NCBI GenBank assembly: GCA_903904885.1
Contig: CAIVED010000001.1
Span: 1-42,373 of the forward strand
From: an uncultured archaeon
Lineage (GTDB): Archaea > Nanobdellota > Nanobdellia > Woesearchaeales > CAIVOO01
DNA: 42,373 bases
Direction: 5' to 3'
This document shows, one piece after another, positions 1 through 7,107 of this stretch. Each line of letters begins with the position of its first letter. Position 1 is the first letter of the stretch. The translations under genes and the position numbers were made by a program. The notes beneath the pieces are model-generated. The model saw only the letters and a list, made by a program, of their open reading frames with translations. It ran no database searches and was not told where the DNA came from.

Positions 1-1
1 A

Positions 2-631
2 GAGTTTTACAACAGACTTTTTGGATGGGATCCTCAAAGCAATCCTGCCATGGGCAGCGTATATAATGCAGACAGCCTTGCACTAAGAATGACAATAATG
101 AATGGCCTCCCGCCCCAGTTTTTCAGGGCAGCAATACATGCATCTATCTCAAATAGGAAGTTTGCTGAAGAGGCAAGGCAGAATGGATATGTTGGGGGAT
201 TAATACTTCTTCCAATGGAAACAGTCAGTGAAATAGTTTCGACAAGAGAGTTGTATTCAAGAAGCTATAAAGAAAAAATGTTGCAGAAAGACTACTGGGC
301 CAGCCATGATACAGACCTTGAACTCGCTGCAGTTGCAACGCAGGCAATGACATCCTATCTCGGAAAAGGAAATGTTTCAACATTATATGCCAGATTATTT
401 GCAGGCAACAAAGAAGTTGACAAGGCAATTAAAAAAGCAAACAGCGATGATTTTGCTGATTTCTCACCATTTCTTAATCCCTCTGCAAGAGAACTGGTAA
501 ACAGGGCAGTTGCCTTTCATCCGTTTATGGCGGAAGATGCGATGCCAATGAAAGATGTCCGCTGGCAATTCAATCAGGAATATTCGTATGAAGTTCCCAT
601 GAAGATTTGGCTTAATGAACATAAATTATAA
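2..631 (+). CDS. Unknown protein, 5'-truncated by the window edge
   Basis: The reading frame is open from base 2, so the true start lies outside the window; an internal ATG at 50 is only a fallback. The visible 209 residues have no motif I recognise. The sequence is soluble-looking and mixed in composition, with aromatic residues near the C-terminus (VRWQFNQEYSYEVPMKIW). The stop overlaps by 6 nt the stop of the convergent AbrB-PhoU gene. No function is proposed. Confidence 0.75.
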   Translation, partial: EFYNRLFGWDPQSNPAMGSVYNADSLALRMTIMNGLPPQFFRAAIHASISNRKFAEEARQNGYVGGLILLPMETVSEIVSTRELYSRSYKEKMLQKDYWASHDTDLELAAVATQAMTSYLGKGNVSTLYARLFAGNKEVDKAIKKANSDDFADFSPFLNPSARELVNRAVAFHPFMAEDAMPMKDVRWQFNQEYSYEVPMKIWLNEHKL

Positions 632-1537
632 TTTTTCAGAATTAAGCGTTAAAAGCGGCCCGACCAAATTCTGGATTGTGTGCAGAATTTCAGAGATATA
701 ATTCAGCATTCGTGATTCGCTTACTGATTTGGTCTTGAACAACTCATTGATTTCCTTCATTGTTTTCAATATCCTTGACCCAAGGTCCACTATTTTTTCC
801 CTGTCAAAATTACTGAATATTACCTGGAAATCGTTGAGAATCCCGTTTACTCTCTCAAATATCTCAATTATTTTTTTGTCAGGCATTGTTTTTGCTTCAA
901 AAGAGTATCTTGCAAAATCCTTGTATATGTCCCCGATTGATTCCAGCCCCTCTATTACGTAATAAAGCATTGGAGCGTCCCTTGGGTCCACGAGCCCCTT
1001 GTTTATTATCCTCCTGCAGAAATTTGCATACTTGTTTATTATCAAATCCCTCTCGGGTATTGTTCCCAGAATTTCAATATTCTTGTTTTTGAGCGCGTTT
1101 GCGCAGTCCTCGGCTATTGAGAAAAGCATGTTGAACGTCCTGCTCGTTATGGAATTGAAATTTGTCTCCTTTGCCTCAACAATCTCCTTTATCGTGCATC
1201 CCTTTTCGGTCTGGCTTATTATTTCAAAACCGACAAATTCCTGTAGGACAGAATAAATCTTTGAAACGTCTTCTGGTTTGCTGAAATTTATTGTTATTTC
1301 ATCATAGCCAGCCTTGTATAAAGCGCTTATGACCCTTCTCCATATCTCCTTCAATTCTGAGATGTTTATTGCCGCTTTCCTTATTTCAGGCAAAGTTTGA
1401 GAAGCTATAAGAAGTTCCCTCCCTTTCTCAACTACATCGACCTCGTCGCCCTTGCTGAGGCGGTACTTTCTCGTCCATTTGGAGGGCAGGCTCACCATCA
1501 GGGTGGCTGCGCCCTGCCTGACTATGCTTCGTTTCAT
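626..1537 (-). CDS. AbrB-PhoU domain regulator, copy 1
   Basis: The first ~45 residues (MKRSIVRQGAATLMVSLPSK..., then LSKGDEVDVVEKGRELLIA) form a SpoVT/AbrB-type swapped-hairpin DNA-binding domain. Residues ~95-300 are helical and PhoU-like, with repeated acidic and basic helices. Fusions of this kind are common in archaea and are usually linked to phosphate uptake control, but no pst genes are nearby, so the ligand is unknown. A paralogue of the same architecture lies at 33905-34858. The upstream region holds three inverted repeats and a series of AGTATAWAWACTTT-like motifs, suggesting tight and perhaps autogenous control. Length 303 aa fits the family. Confidence 0.85.
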   Translation of the reverse strand: MKRSIVRQGAATLMVSLPSKWTRKYRLSKGDEVDVVEKGRELLIASQTLPEIRKAAINISELKEIWRRVISALYKAGYDEITINFSKPEDVSKIYSVLQEFVGFEIISQTEKGCTIKEIVEAKETNFNSITSRTFNMLFSIAEDCANALKNKNIEILGTIPERDLIINKYANFCRRIINKGLVDPRDAPMLYYVIEGLESIGDIYKDFARYSFEAKTMPDKKIIEIFERVNGILNDFQVIFSNFDREKIVDLGSRILKTMKEINELFKTKSVSESRMLNYISEILHTIQNLVGPLLTLNSEKL

Positions 1538-1557
1538 CTTGTCAAAAAATAAAAAAA

Positions 1558-1633
1558 GAGCAAAAAGCTTGCTTTCGTTGGGGGCTTTTTGCTCAAAAAA
1601 GGCAATTTGGCGATTGCCTGTTTCTGAAACAGG
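1558..1633. promoter_or_regulatory. Three adjacent inverted repeats in the AbrB-PhoU 5' leader
   Basis: Three palindromes lie in a row. GAGCAAAAAGC (1558-1568) pairs perfectly with GCTTTTTGCTC (1584-1594). GGCAAT/ATTGCC sits at 1601-1618. CCTGTTTC-t-GAAACAGG sits at 1617-1633. A minus-strand TATA-like sequence just beyond them would place them in the 5' leader of the AbrB-PhoU mRNA. They could be protein operators, RNA hairpins or both. Confidence 0.6.
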
Positions 1634-1725
1634 TATAAATACTTTTGGGCAGTATATAAACTTTTCTGAATTGTATAATAAGTATAAGCCAGTATATATA
1701 CTTTAATAAAAAAGTATAAATATAA
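1632..1725. promoter_or_regulatory. Iterated GTATA(A/T)A-ACTTT motifs and divergent TATA boxes
   Basis: Five related AT-rich motifs occur in under 100 nt, at about 1632, 1650, 1672, 1690 and 1711. The 1690 copy (AGTATATATACTTT) is almost a perfect palindrome. Some of these serve as TATA boxes: 1715-1725 would start the 1769 gene with a ~24-nt leader carrying the SD-like GGAGTGGTGA, and 1632-1643 read on the minus strand would start the AbrB-PhoU gene. The regular iteration suggests a multi-site operator. Confidence 0.5.
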
Positions 1726-1768
1726 GGCAAAACGCTGATTCTATAAAACTCGGGAGTGGTGACAAAAT

Positions 1769-2311
1769 ATGACTGGAAATGATAATGCAATGGTACTTTA
1801 TGCACAGAATGCAGGCCTGGATATATCCCGATGCATGATGGACGTACAAACCCCTATTTCAAAACTTGAAATTGAAACAAGGATAGTTGTAGATGAGTAT
1901 ATGTTTGCAGGAGGATTTAGAGACCTTGAGTTAGATACGCATGGAATTTTGGGATTTGCTTATGCTAGACTATTTGAGGAACTAAGAGTAAGGCAAGAGC
2001 AAGAACCATCTTTTTCAGACAAAGTCCTGAAAAGGATATTTGGGGAAAAAGCGCCTAGGTCTTGTATTGAACATGAAGGGAAAAGATATTGCAGAAAATG
2101 GGGTGTGGCAAATGGAGAAAGCAGAGAAAGAATTCTATGGTACAATGAGCATACAAGAAAAGCTGAGATACAAAAAGAGCTAATTGGAAAATTGAAATTA
2201 AATATTTCAACATGGGAACATACATTAGTCTCCAACGAACTGTTACTTGCACTTTTTAGTCCATTGCTTCCCCCTCTGGAAAAATTATTTTATGAGATGG
2301 CGAGGTTTTGA
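1769..2311 (+). CDS. Unknown 180-aa protein heading the accessory operon
   Basis: I do not recognise this protein. It has no signal peptide. The middle is charged, with two cysteines in a short basic stretch (RSCIEHEGKRYCRKWG), and the C-terminus is hydrophobic and Leu-rich (LLLALFSPLLPPLEKLF), a possible amphipathic or membrane-contacting helix. The ATG follows an SD-like GGAGTGGTGA. It is the first gene of a tightly packed + strand series that runs to 9303; the next ATG begins 2 nt after its stop, so translation is probably coupled. Confidence 0.7.
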   Translation: MTGNDNAMVLYAQNAGLDISRCMMDVQTPISKLEIETRIVVDEYMFAGGFRDLELDTHGILGFAYARLFEELRVRQEQEPSFSDKVLKRIFGEKAPRSCIEHEGKRYCRKWGVANGESRERILWYNEHTRKAEIQKELIGKLKLNISTWEHTLVSNELLLALFSPLLPPLEKLFYEMARF

Positions 2312-2313
2312 AA

Positions 2314-2673
2314 ATGAGAGCAATAATTTTATCAGACATGGAAACGGATGTTGAAAGGGTTCTGATAGACCACATCCTGAAGAAAGAGCACGGCTATGAT
2401 TCAAGACTTGTTACCGCTGAAGACAAGCTGTACGATGCGCTTGAAACAGAACAATTTGATGTTGCAGTAATCCACGCAACCACCAACCCAGACTGGGAAA
2501 ATACTGCATTCAGGATAAGGTCAGCGACTCAGATACCAATCTATGCCATACATGGAATAATGGACAAGGACAAACCTGCCTTGCCCAGGATGCTGGAAGA
2601 ACAAAATATCCAATTCTCCAACTACGGGGGCATTGACAAATTCGGAGAATGGCTTGAGGAGCATAAAAAATGA
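2314..2673 (+). CDS. Degenerate receiver-like protein A1
   Basis: This 119-aa alpha/beta protein has the strand-helix alternation of a response-regulator receiver or flavodoxin-like fold: MRAIILSDME, then FDVAVIHATT, then IPIYAIHG. Where a receiver would have its phosphorylated Asp, at the end of the third strand, there is His-Ala-Thr-Thr, so phosphorylation is unlikely. I chose the ATG at 2314 over a TTG at 2308 that overlaps the previous stop. A similar layout is seen at 3751 and 4693, suggesting three diverged copies. The stop overlaps the next start by ATGA. Confidence 0.7.
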   Translation: MRAIILSDMETDVERVLIDHILKKEHGYDSRLVTAEDKLYDALETEQFDVAVIHATTNPDWENTAFRIRSATQIPIYAIHGIMDKDKPALPRMLEEQNIQFSNYGGIDKFGEWLEEHKK

Positions 2674-3230
2674 CAGAAACACAATTTTGGGAAGATGACT
2701 GCCCGCTGTTGCAGGAGATCGTTGGTAAGGAATGGGAAAGCTACAGAACTAATTTATGGGCGAATGATGCCATTGAGTATCATACTGACAATTCTAAAGT
2801 AATGGATATGCCAGCAAAATTGTATCTTGAAAGAGAAGCAATCATACAAAAAGTAGAAAACTTTTACGGAAAAACAATTGAGGCTGCTCTGGGAAAACCG
2901 CTTGATGATAATTCAAACGAGTTTGCAGGAAACATGGGAACAAGGTTAAACATTTCGCTTGGTCTTCCAATTATTGGCGGGACAGAAGCACCATATTTAC
3001 TTCTTTTCACTTCAATAGACGGCGCTGAGCCAGAGGAAATCATAAGGTGCTGTGCTGATGTAATCCAGGCAAGGGATTTCCTGGCAAAAAAAGGATACGA
3101 GATTGAATATGAGCAAAATGAGGGAAATCTGGACCACACAATTAATCCTAAAATTGACAGCGTGGCTGAACTGAAGACCTTTTTGGGGGATTTAAAGCAG
3201 TTGTATGACCTATTTGAGGGAGGAAAATGA
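2670..3230 (+). CDS. FWED-motif protein B1 (unknown)
   Basis: This 186-aa protein begins MTETQFWEDDCPLLQEIVG and is clearly paralogous to the protein at 4112-4696, which begins MTEPTFWEDESPLIRLIAG. The two also share a C-terminal helix with spaced leucines (KTFLGDLKQLYDLFEGGK against DKLFSDIRKVYDSLGGKK). The middle is alpha/beta and variable. No catalytic motif is evident. It follows a receiver-like gene with an ATGA overlap and precedes the true receiver with another, so receiver-like and FWED proteins may be partners. The function is unknown. Confidence 0.75.
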   Translation: MTETQFWEDDCPLLQEIVGKEWESYRTNLWANDAIEYHTDNSKVMDMPAKLYLEREAIIQKVENFYGKTIEAALGKPLDDNSNEFAGNMGTRLNISLGLPIIGGTEAPYLLLFTSIDGAEPEEIIRCCADVIQARDFLAKKGYEIEYEQNEGNLDHTINPKIDSVAELKTFLGDLKQLYDLFEGGK

Positions 3231-3754
3231 CAGAAACACCAAAAATATTGATAGTTGAAGACAACAAAGCTCATCTTCAGAATGCTGTTGAACAGCTTGG
3301 GCATTTTGTGGATTTAACCACTGCAAAGAATTTTGACAGCGGATTGGATGCATTGAGGGATGGCAAGTTTACTTTTATGCTTACTGACCTGATGATGCCG
3401 AAAGGAACCAGCAGAACCATGGGCGACAGGGGAATGGAGATGATTTTTGAAGAAATGCCCTACGGATTTCCTCTTGCATTCTATGCTGCAAGAAAAGAAG
3501 TTCCTATAATTGCAATTGTTACAGACATAAACCATCACCAGCATCCGATGGCCTACTCTTTTGATTACATCCACGGGGTTCACAGGATTAACAATTCCAT
3601 CCTGAAGGTTGGCGGCGCTCCAATGATGCCCAAAGGAGACATTTACGTCAAAGACTGGGCAAGGGCGCTTCTGGACCTGAGAGAAATGGACCTCAAAGAG
3701 GCCTTTCCTGAGATGGAATTTTTTCAAAAGCTTAAGGAGGAATATGGAAAATGA
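3227..3754 (+). CDS. Response-regulator receiver protein with intact phosphoacceptor site
   Basis: The 175-aa protein has the receiver landmarks: acidic pair E11-D12 after the first strand (ILIVEDN), phosphoacceptor D54 in LTDLMMPKG, Thr99 at the end of IIAIVTD, and a Lys near 136-142 followed by a C-terminal helix. An insertion between the third strand and later helices (residues ~60-92) and another around the His-rich NHHQHP make it longer than a minimal receiver. No output domain is fused, and no histidine kinase lies in the window, so the phosphodonor is unknown. It sits between B1 and A2 with ATGA overlaps on both sides. Confidence 0.85.
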   Translation: MTETPKILIVEDNKAHLQNAVEQLGHFVDLTTAKNFDSGLDALRDGKFTFMLTDLMMPKGTSRTMGDRGMEMIFEEMPYGFPLAFYAARKEVPIIAIVTDINHHQHPMAYSFDYIHGVHRINNSILKVGGAPMMPKGDIYVKDWARALLDLREMDLKEAFPEMEFFQKLKEEYGK

Positions 3755-4119
3755 AACTTGCAATCTACTGCGAACAGGGAAATCCTGTAGGAAAAGCTCT
3801 GGAAATGATAACCAAAACCCTTGGAAGCCATGAACCAACAATAGTCTGCGATGAAAGCGCACTATATGACTGGATACAGGAAAACCAGTATCAGGCAATG
3901 ATAATGGTTTCAGTAGCCAACCCTGAAAGAAATTTGAGTCTTGCAAAAGCAGTCAGAAAAATAACAGGAATTCCGATTTATAATTTAGTAGTTAAGGAAG
4001 AGAATTTGGAAGACCTGACAAGCAAGAATATCCGCACTATTCCAATTATGAGCGGCATGCCTGATTTGATAGCTTTGCTTGCAGAAGCAGAGAAAAATTT
4101 AGGAGACAGGCATGACTGA
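3751..4119 (+). CDS. Degenerate receiver-like protein A2
   Basis: This 122-aa protein repeats the A1 layout: MKLAIYCEQGN, then YQAMIMVSVANPERN, then IPIYNLVV. No Asp stands at the receiver phosphorylation position; Val-Ala-Asn is there instead. It follows the true receiver (ATGA overlap) and overlaps the second FWED gene by 8 nt. The order A-B-receiver-A-B-A fits tandem duplication of an A-B pair. The role is probably protein interaction, by analogy with pseudo-receivers; this is inference. Confidence 0.65.
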   Translation: MKLAIYCEQGNPVGKALEMITKTLGSHEPTIVCDESALYDWIQENQYQAMIMVSVANPERNLSLAKAVRKITGIPIYNLVVKEENLEDLTSKNIRTIPIMSGMPDLIALLAEAEKNLGDRHD

Positions 4120-4696
4120 ACCAACATTCTGGGAAGATGAATCGCCTCTTATCCGACTGATTGCTGGAGAGGAATGGACAGAACTTAAGAGAATTTGCCC
4201 AAGAAGGGTATCCCAAGGATATTATGTTATAGGGCTTACCACACCGAGAGCGCAGGAATTATACCAAAAAGCAGAAGATAAGCTTGAAGAGGCTTACGGA
4301 AAAATAATCCAGCCACATTTTAACGGTGTTGCTTTTTACAAATTGCAGGACAGGCTCTTCCAAGTCTCTTACCCTCCGGAAGAAATAAGGGATCTTCTTA
4401 TTGAAATCAATGTGATGCTTCCTGATTTTGGTTCCAGACGCCTTCCGTTTCCAGAATTGACCTTCAACATGCTGCACGACCCTGAGCTGGCAAAAGGGGA
4501 AAACATAAAGCAGCTGATATCCCTTGAAACAAAATTTCTTGATGTTTTCGAAGAGCAAGGGTACGTTTTCCAGTCAACTAGCGATAATATTGCAACAAGG
4601 CACTTCACGCAAACAAAAGTCTCAAAACTTGAAGAGCTGGACAAACTGTTTTCAGACATTAGAAAGGTTTATGACAGCTTGGGAGGGAAAAAATGA
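4112..4696 (+). CDS. FWED-motif protein B2 (unknown)
   Basis: This 194-aa paralogue of B1 has the same N-terminal signature (MTEPTFWEDESPL, EEW at ~20) and the same C-terminal leucine-spaced helix. The centre differs strongly, so the two proteins may have separate partners. No signal peptide, membrane segment or known catalytic motif is visible. The start lies inside the previous gene (8-nt overlap) and the stop overlaps the next start by ATGA, so expression is likely coupled. Confidence 0.75.
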   Translation: MTEPTFWEDESPLIRLIAGEEWTELKRICPRRVSQGYYVIGLTTPRAQELYQKAEDKLEEAYGKIIQPHFNGVAFYKLQDRLFQVSYPPEEIRDLLIEINVMLPDFGSRRLPFPELTFNMLHDPELAKGENIKQLISLETKFLDVFEEQGYVFQSTSDNIATRHFTQTKVSKLEELDKLFSDIRKVYDSLGGKK

Positions 4697-5046
4697 GAAT
4701 CCTGTTTTTAGGCAAAGCGAACTCGGAAATTTCATCTGCAATACAGGGGAATCTGCTGGAAAGAAAAGATGTTTTTGCAGACATTGCATACAATGAACTG
4801 CAGGCCTATGAATCGCTTTTGAGAAGCCCGGAGCTGGTCATAATCTCAGAGCAATGTGAAAGTGTTCCTCTGATAACTAGAGGAAAAACAGAAAAACCAA
4901 TAATGTATGTCCATTCAAAACCGCTTAAAGACGCTGAAAAACTAAAAGAACGGAAAATTTACTGTTACCCGTCAAACAAACTAGGCAATTTCTATGTTGA
5001 CCTTTCATTGTTTCTTGGAAGAATTGGGGCAGGAGAAGGAGCATAG
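4693..5046 (+). CDS. Degenerate receiver-like protein A3
   Basis: This 117-aa alpha/beta protein begins MRILFLGKAN and resembles A1 and A2 in strand order (PELVIISEQ, then KPIMYVHS). The position expected to hold the phosphoacceptor Asp is Ser-Glu. The acidic pair after the first strand is also lost (Gly-Lys). It is the third degenerate receiver of the block and directly precedes the exported beta-rich protein with a 4-nt gap. The relation to receivers is based on fold pattern only and is tentative. Confidence 0.6.
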   Translation: MRILFLGKANSEISSAIQGNLLERKDVFADIAYNELQAYESLLRSPELVIISEQCESVPLITRGKTEKPIMYVHSKPLKDAEKLKERKIYCYPSNKLGNFYVDLSLFLGRIGAGEGA

Positions 5047-5050
5047 ATAA

Positions 5051-6169
5051 ATGAACCTTAAAACAGCCCTCGGAATCGGAGCAGTAACATTGTTGTCTTT
5101 CCTAGCCCCTGCTCTTGCCAAGGCAGAGGCAAAGATTGATGCGGCTTATTCTTTCATCAACAGGCCGAAGATAGAATACGCAATGAGAGGCGCGAGGATT
5201 GGATTTTATGATGAAAACTCTTTTTTCGGGGGAGAGCAGCAGCAAATAGAAACTAAGGGAGAAACGCAAATAAGGAATCTTGCAGGCGCAAGAGTGCCTG
5301 TTGATTTGGGCGGCCATCTCTTGAGGGCAGAGATAATGGGCTCCCAGGAAGCTGAGCAAAACACATTTGGTGTAAGATTAAGATACTTCTTTGATGAAAA
5401 TCACTCGCTTGGCCCTATTGTTGAATCTTTAGCAAAAAAAACAGAAAACAATACGCTCTACGGAATCCAGGGCCATGTTGAATGGCGCGGGATAAGAACT
5501 GAAGGCGGGGTTTACAATCTGATAACACCAAAAGAAACAAAGATTCTTGTCAACGGCGTAACAAATTTCACTGCACTGGACCACAGATTCGGGCTTGCAT
5601 GGAAATTATCAGAAGAACAACAGTGGTACGGCCTTGTTGCTGTAAATCTCAAAGGAAATTTTGGATATCATCTTAAATTCACCTATGAGCCAACAGCGGG
5701 AAAAGCATCTCAAAGAATAGTATTGGCCGACAGCCCAATGGTTGCGCCGTTTGCTTACTATCCTTTGTCTCCGCTGTATGGCGGTGATTCAATGGTGGAC
5801 ATCATTCCAGAATACCCTGATTCTCCTGGCAGTGTTGCAGGAGTGGATGAATTTTATGTTCCGGTATATTTCCCCATGCAGAAAAAAGCTGCCCTATGGA
5901 TCAACCACCTGTCAGACCAGAGAGCTAATACCGAGAGGCTTGAGGTTGAAGGAGCAATATACCCCTTTGCAATGCTCCAGGAAGACAATTTCTTCAGGAA
6001 TTTATTTGTTGGGGCAAAATGGGTCCAGAGCAGGGCAGGGAATGAAACAGAAACCTCAACAAGCGGATATATCGGGCTGATAAAAGGTCCTTTCAGGTTT
6101 GTAGTCCAGCAGGAAGAGGGAAAAAAGGGCGAAACAGTTGGATATGTGATGTGGAGCCAGCAGTTTTGA
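5051..6169 (+). CDS. Exported beta-strand-rich protein, barrel-like, copy 1
   Basis: Residues 1-26 form a Sec-type signal peptide (MNLKTALG, a hydrophobic core, then ALAKAEA). The mature chain has many short amphipathic beta strands with alternating polar and hydrophobic residues and aromatic ends (HSLGPIVES, YGIQGHVEWRG, GYIGLIKGPFRFVVQ) and ends in Phe (VGYVMWSQQF), a layout typical of outer-membrane beta-barrels. An archaeal cell with one membrane has no obvious place for such a barrel, so a surface beta-sandwich is an alternative. A paralogue lies at 9484-10548; both contain YPF...N.FVGAKW near the C-terminus. The function is unknown. Confidence 0.75.
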   Translation: MNLKTALGIGAVTLLSFLAPALAKAEAKIDAAYSFINRPKIEYAMRGARIGFYDENSFFGGEQQQIETKGETQIRNLAGARVPVDLGGHLLRAEIMGSQEAEQNTFGVRLRYFFDENHSLGPIVESLAKKTENNTLYGIQGHVEWRGIRTEGGVYNLITPKETKILVNGVTNFTALDHRFGLAWKLSEEQQWYGLVAVNLKGNFGYHLKFTYEPTAGKASQRIVLADSPMVAPFAYYPLSPLYGGDSMVDIIPEYPDSPGSVAGVDEFYVPVYFPMQKKAALWINHLSDQRANTERLEVEGAIYPFAMLQEDNFFRNLFVGAKWVQSRAGNETETSTSGYIGLIKGPFRFVVQQEEGKKGETVGYVMWSQQF

Positions 6170-6175
6170 GGGGAA

Positions 6176-7102
6176 ATGAATCTTGAACTATTACTTACAG
6201 AAGCAGCAGCCGGTTTTGGTACAGGCGTATTGCTGGGTGTGAGATTTGACAGGAAGTATAATTTTGTACTGGAATTTGACAAAGCCCATTCAGAAATCGG
6301 CGGTAAGCTAGCTATTAATGAAGGCGCAGAAAAGCAAATTTCCCTTTTGCCTTTAGGAAGTTCCATGATGATGGGAGGATTGGCAGGCCTGGTAAATTTG
6401 CCCCAGGGACCGACAATAGCTCTTGAAGGGATTAGCATTTCCATGATATCAACATACGCAGGGTTTAAGGCAGGAGAATATGCCAGCAGGTTTCTAAGAA
6501 AAAAGACAAGATTAAATGATTCTGAACAAGCAGAACTGGACGGCATATTCGATGATTTGAAACAAAACGCAATGAATGACGAGAGTTTTAGCGAACCGTC
6601 TCAAAGACTAAACAGTTTTTTCACAAGAGCTATACAACGCAGCAGAAATCCGGATATTTGCAAAGAAATTTATAACAGAATAGAGGGATTAAACACTGAA
6701 GTTACTGCCTGGAGGGACGCAAGGGCATTAAAAAATTTCCTTCAGCTAACTGAAATGGCAGGGGTCGGCTCCTGCACAATAAATCCTGATCTGAAAGGCG
6801 TTCCTTATGTTGTAATTCTGCACGAAGGGAAAGGCTATCAAACCATGATATCAATAAGTCATGAGCCAGGCGTTGGGGAATATGAAGGTTTTTTTGCTGG
6901 CCGGGGAAGGGTAGAAGAGGCTTTTTCCTGGGATAACAAGCCGGAAACACTGCTGCAGATAATAAACGAGCGTTATCGTGACAAGCCGGTGATACTTGTG
7001 TCGGGATGTTCTGAAGCCCCTCTGGAAATGAAGGGAATGTGTTCTGTACAAGCATTTGCCCAGGACTATAAGCAGAAAAAGAAGTTAGAAAAGTTGAATT
7101 AG
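6176..7102 (+). CDS. Membrane-anchored unknown protein (308 aa)
   Basis: The N-terminus contains glycine-rich hydrophobic stretches (residues ~5-22 and ~56-98, including LGSSMMMGGLAGLV and ISISMISTYAGF) that look like two or three membrane segments. A soluble helical region follows, then a mixed alpha/beta C-terminal domain (PYVVILHEGKG, KPVILVSGCSE). No known motif was found. The gene starts 6 nt after the beta-rich protein and ends 5 nt before the sigma-like gene, so all three are likely co-transcribed. It might link envelope and cytoplasm, but that is inference. Confidence 0.65.
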   Translation: MNLELLLTEAAAGFGTGVLLGVRFDRKYNFVLEFDKAHSEIGGKLAINEGAEKQISLLPLGSSMMMGGLAGLVNLPQGPTIALEGISISMISTYAGFKAGEYASRFLRKKTRLNDSEQAELDGIFDDLKQNAMNDESFSEPSQRLNSFFTRAIQRSRNPDICKEIYNRIEGLNTEVTAWRDARALKNFLQLTEMAGVGSCTINPDLKGVPYVVILHEGKGYQTMISISHEPGVGEYEGFFAGRGRVEEAFSWDNKPETLLQIINERYRDKPVILVSGCSEAPLEMKGMCSVQAFAQDYKQKKKLEKLN

Positions 7103-7107
7103 AAAAG

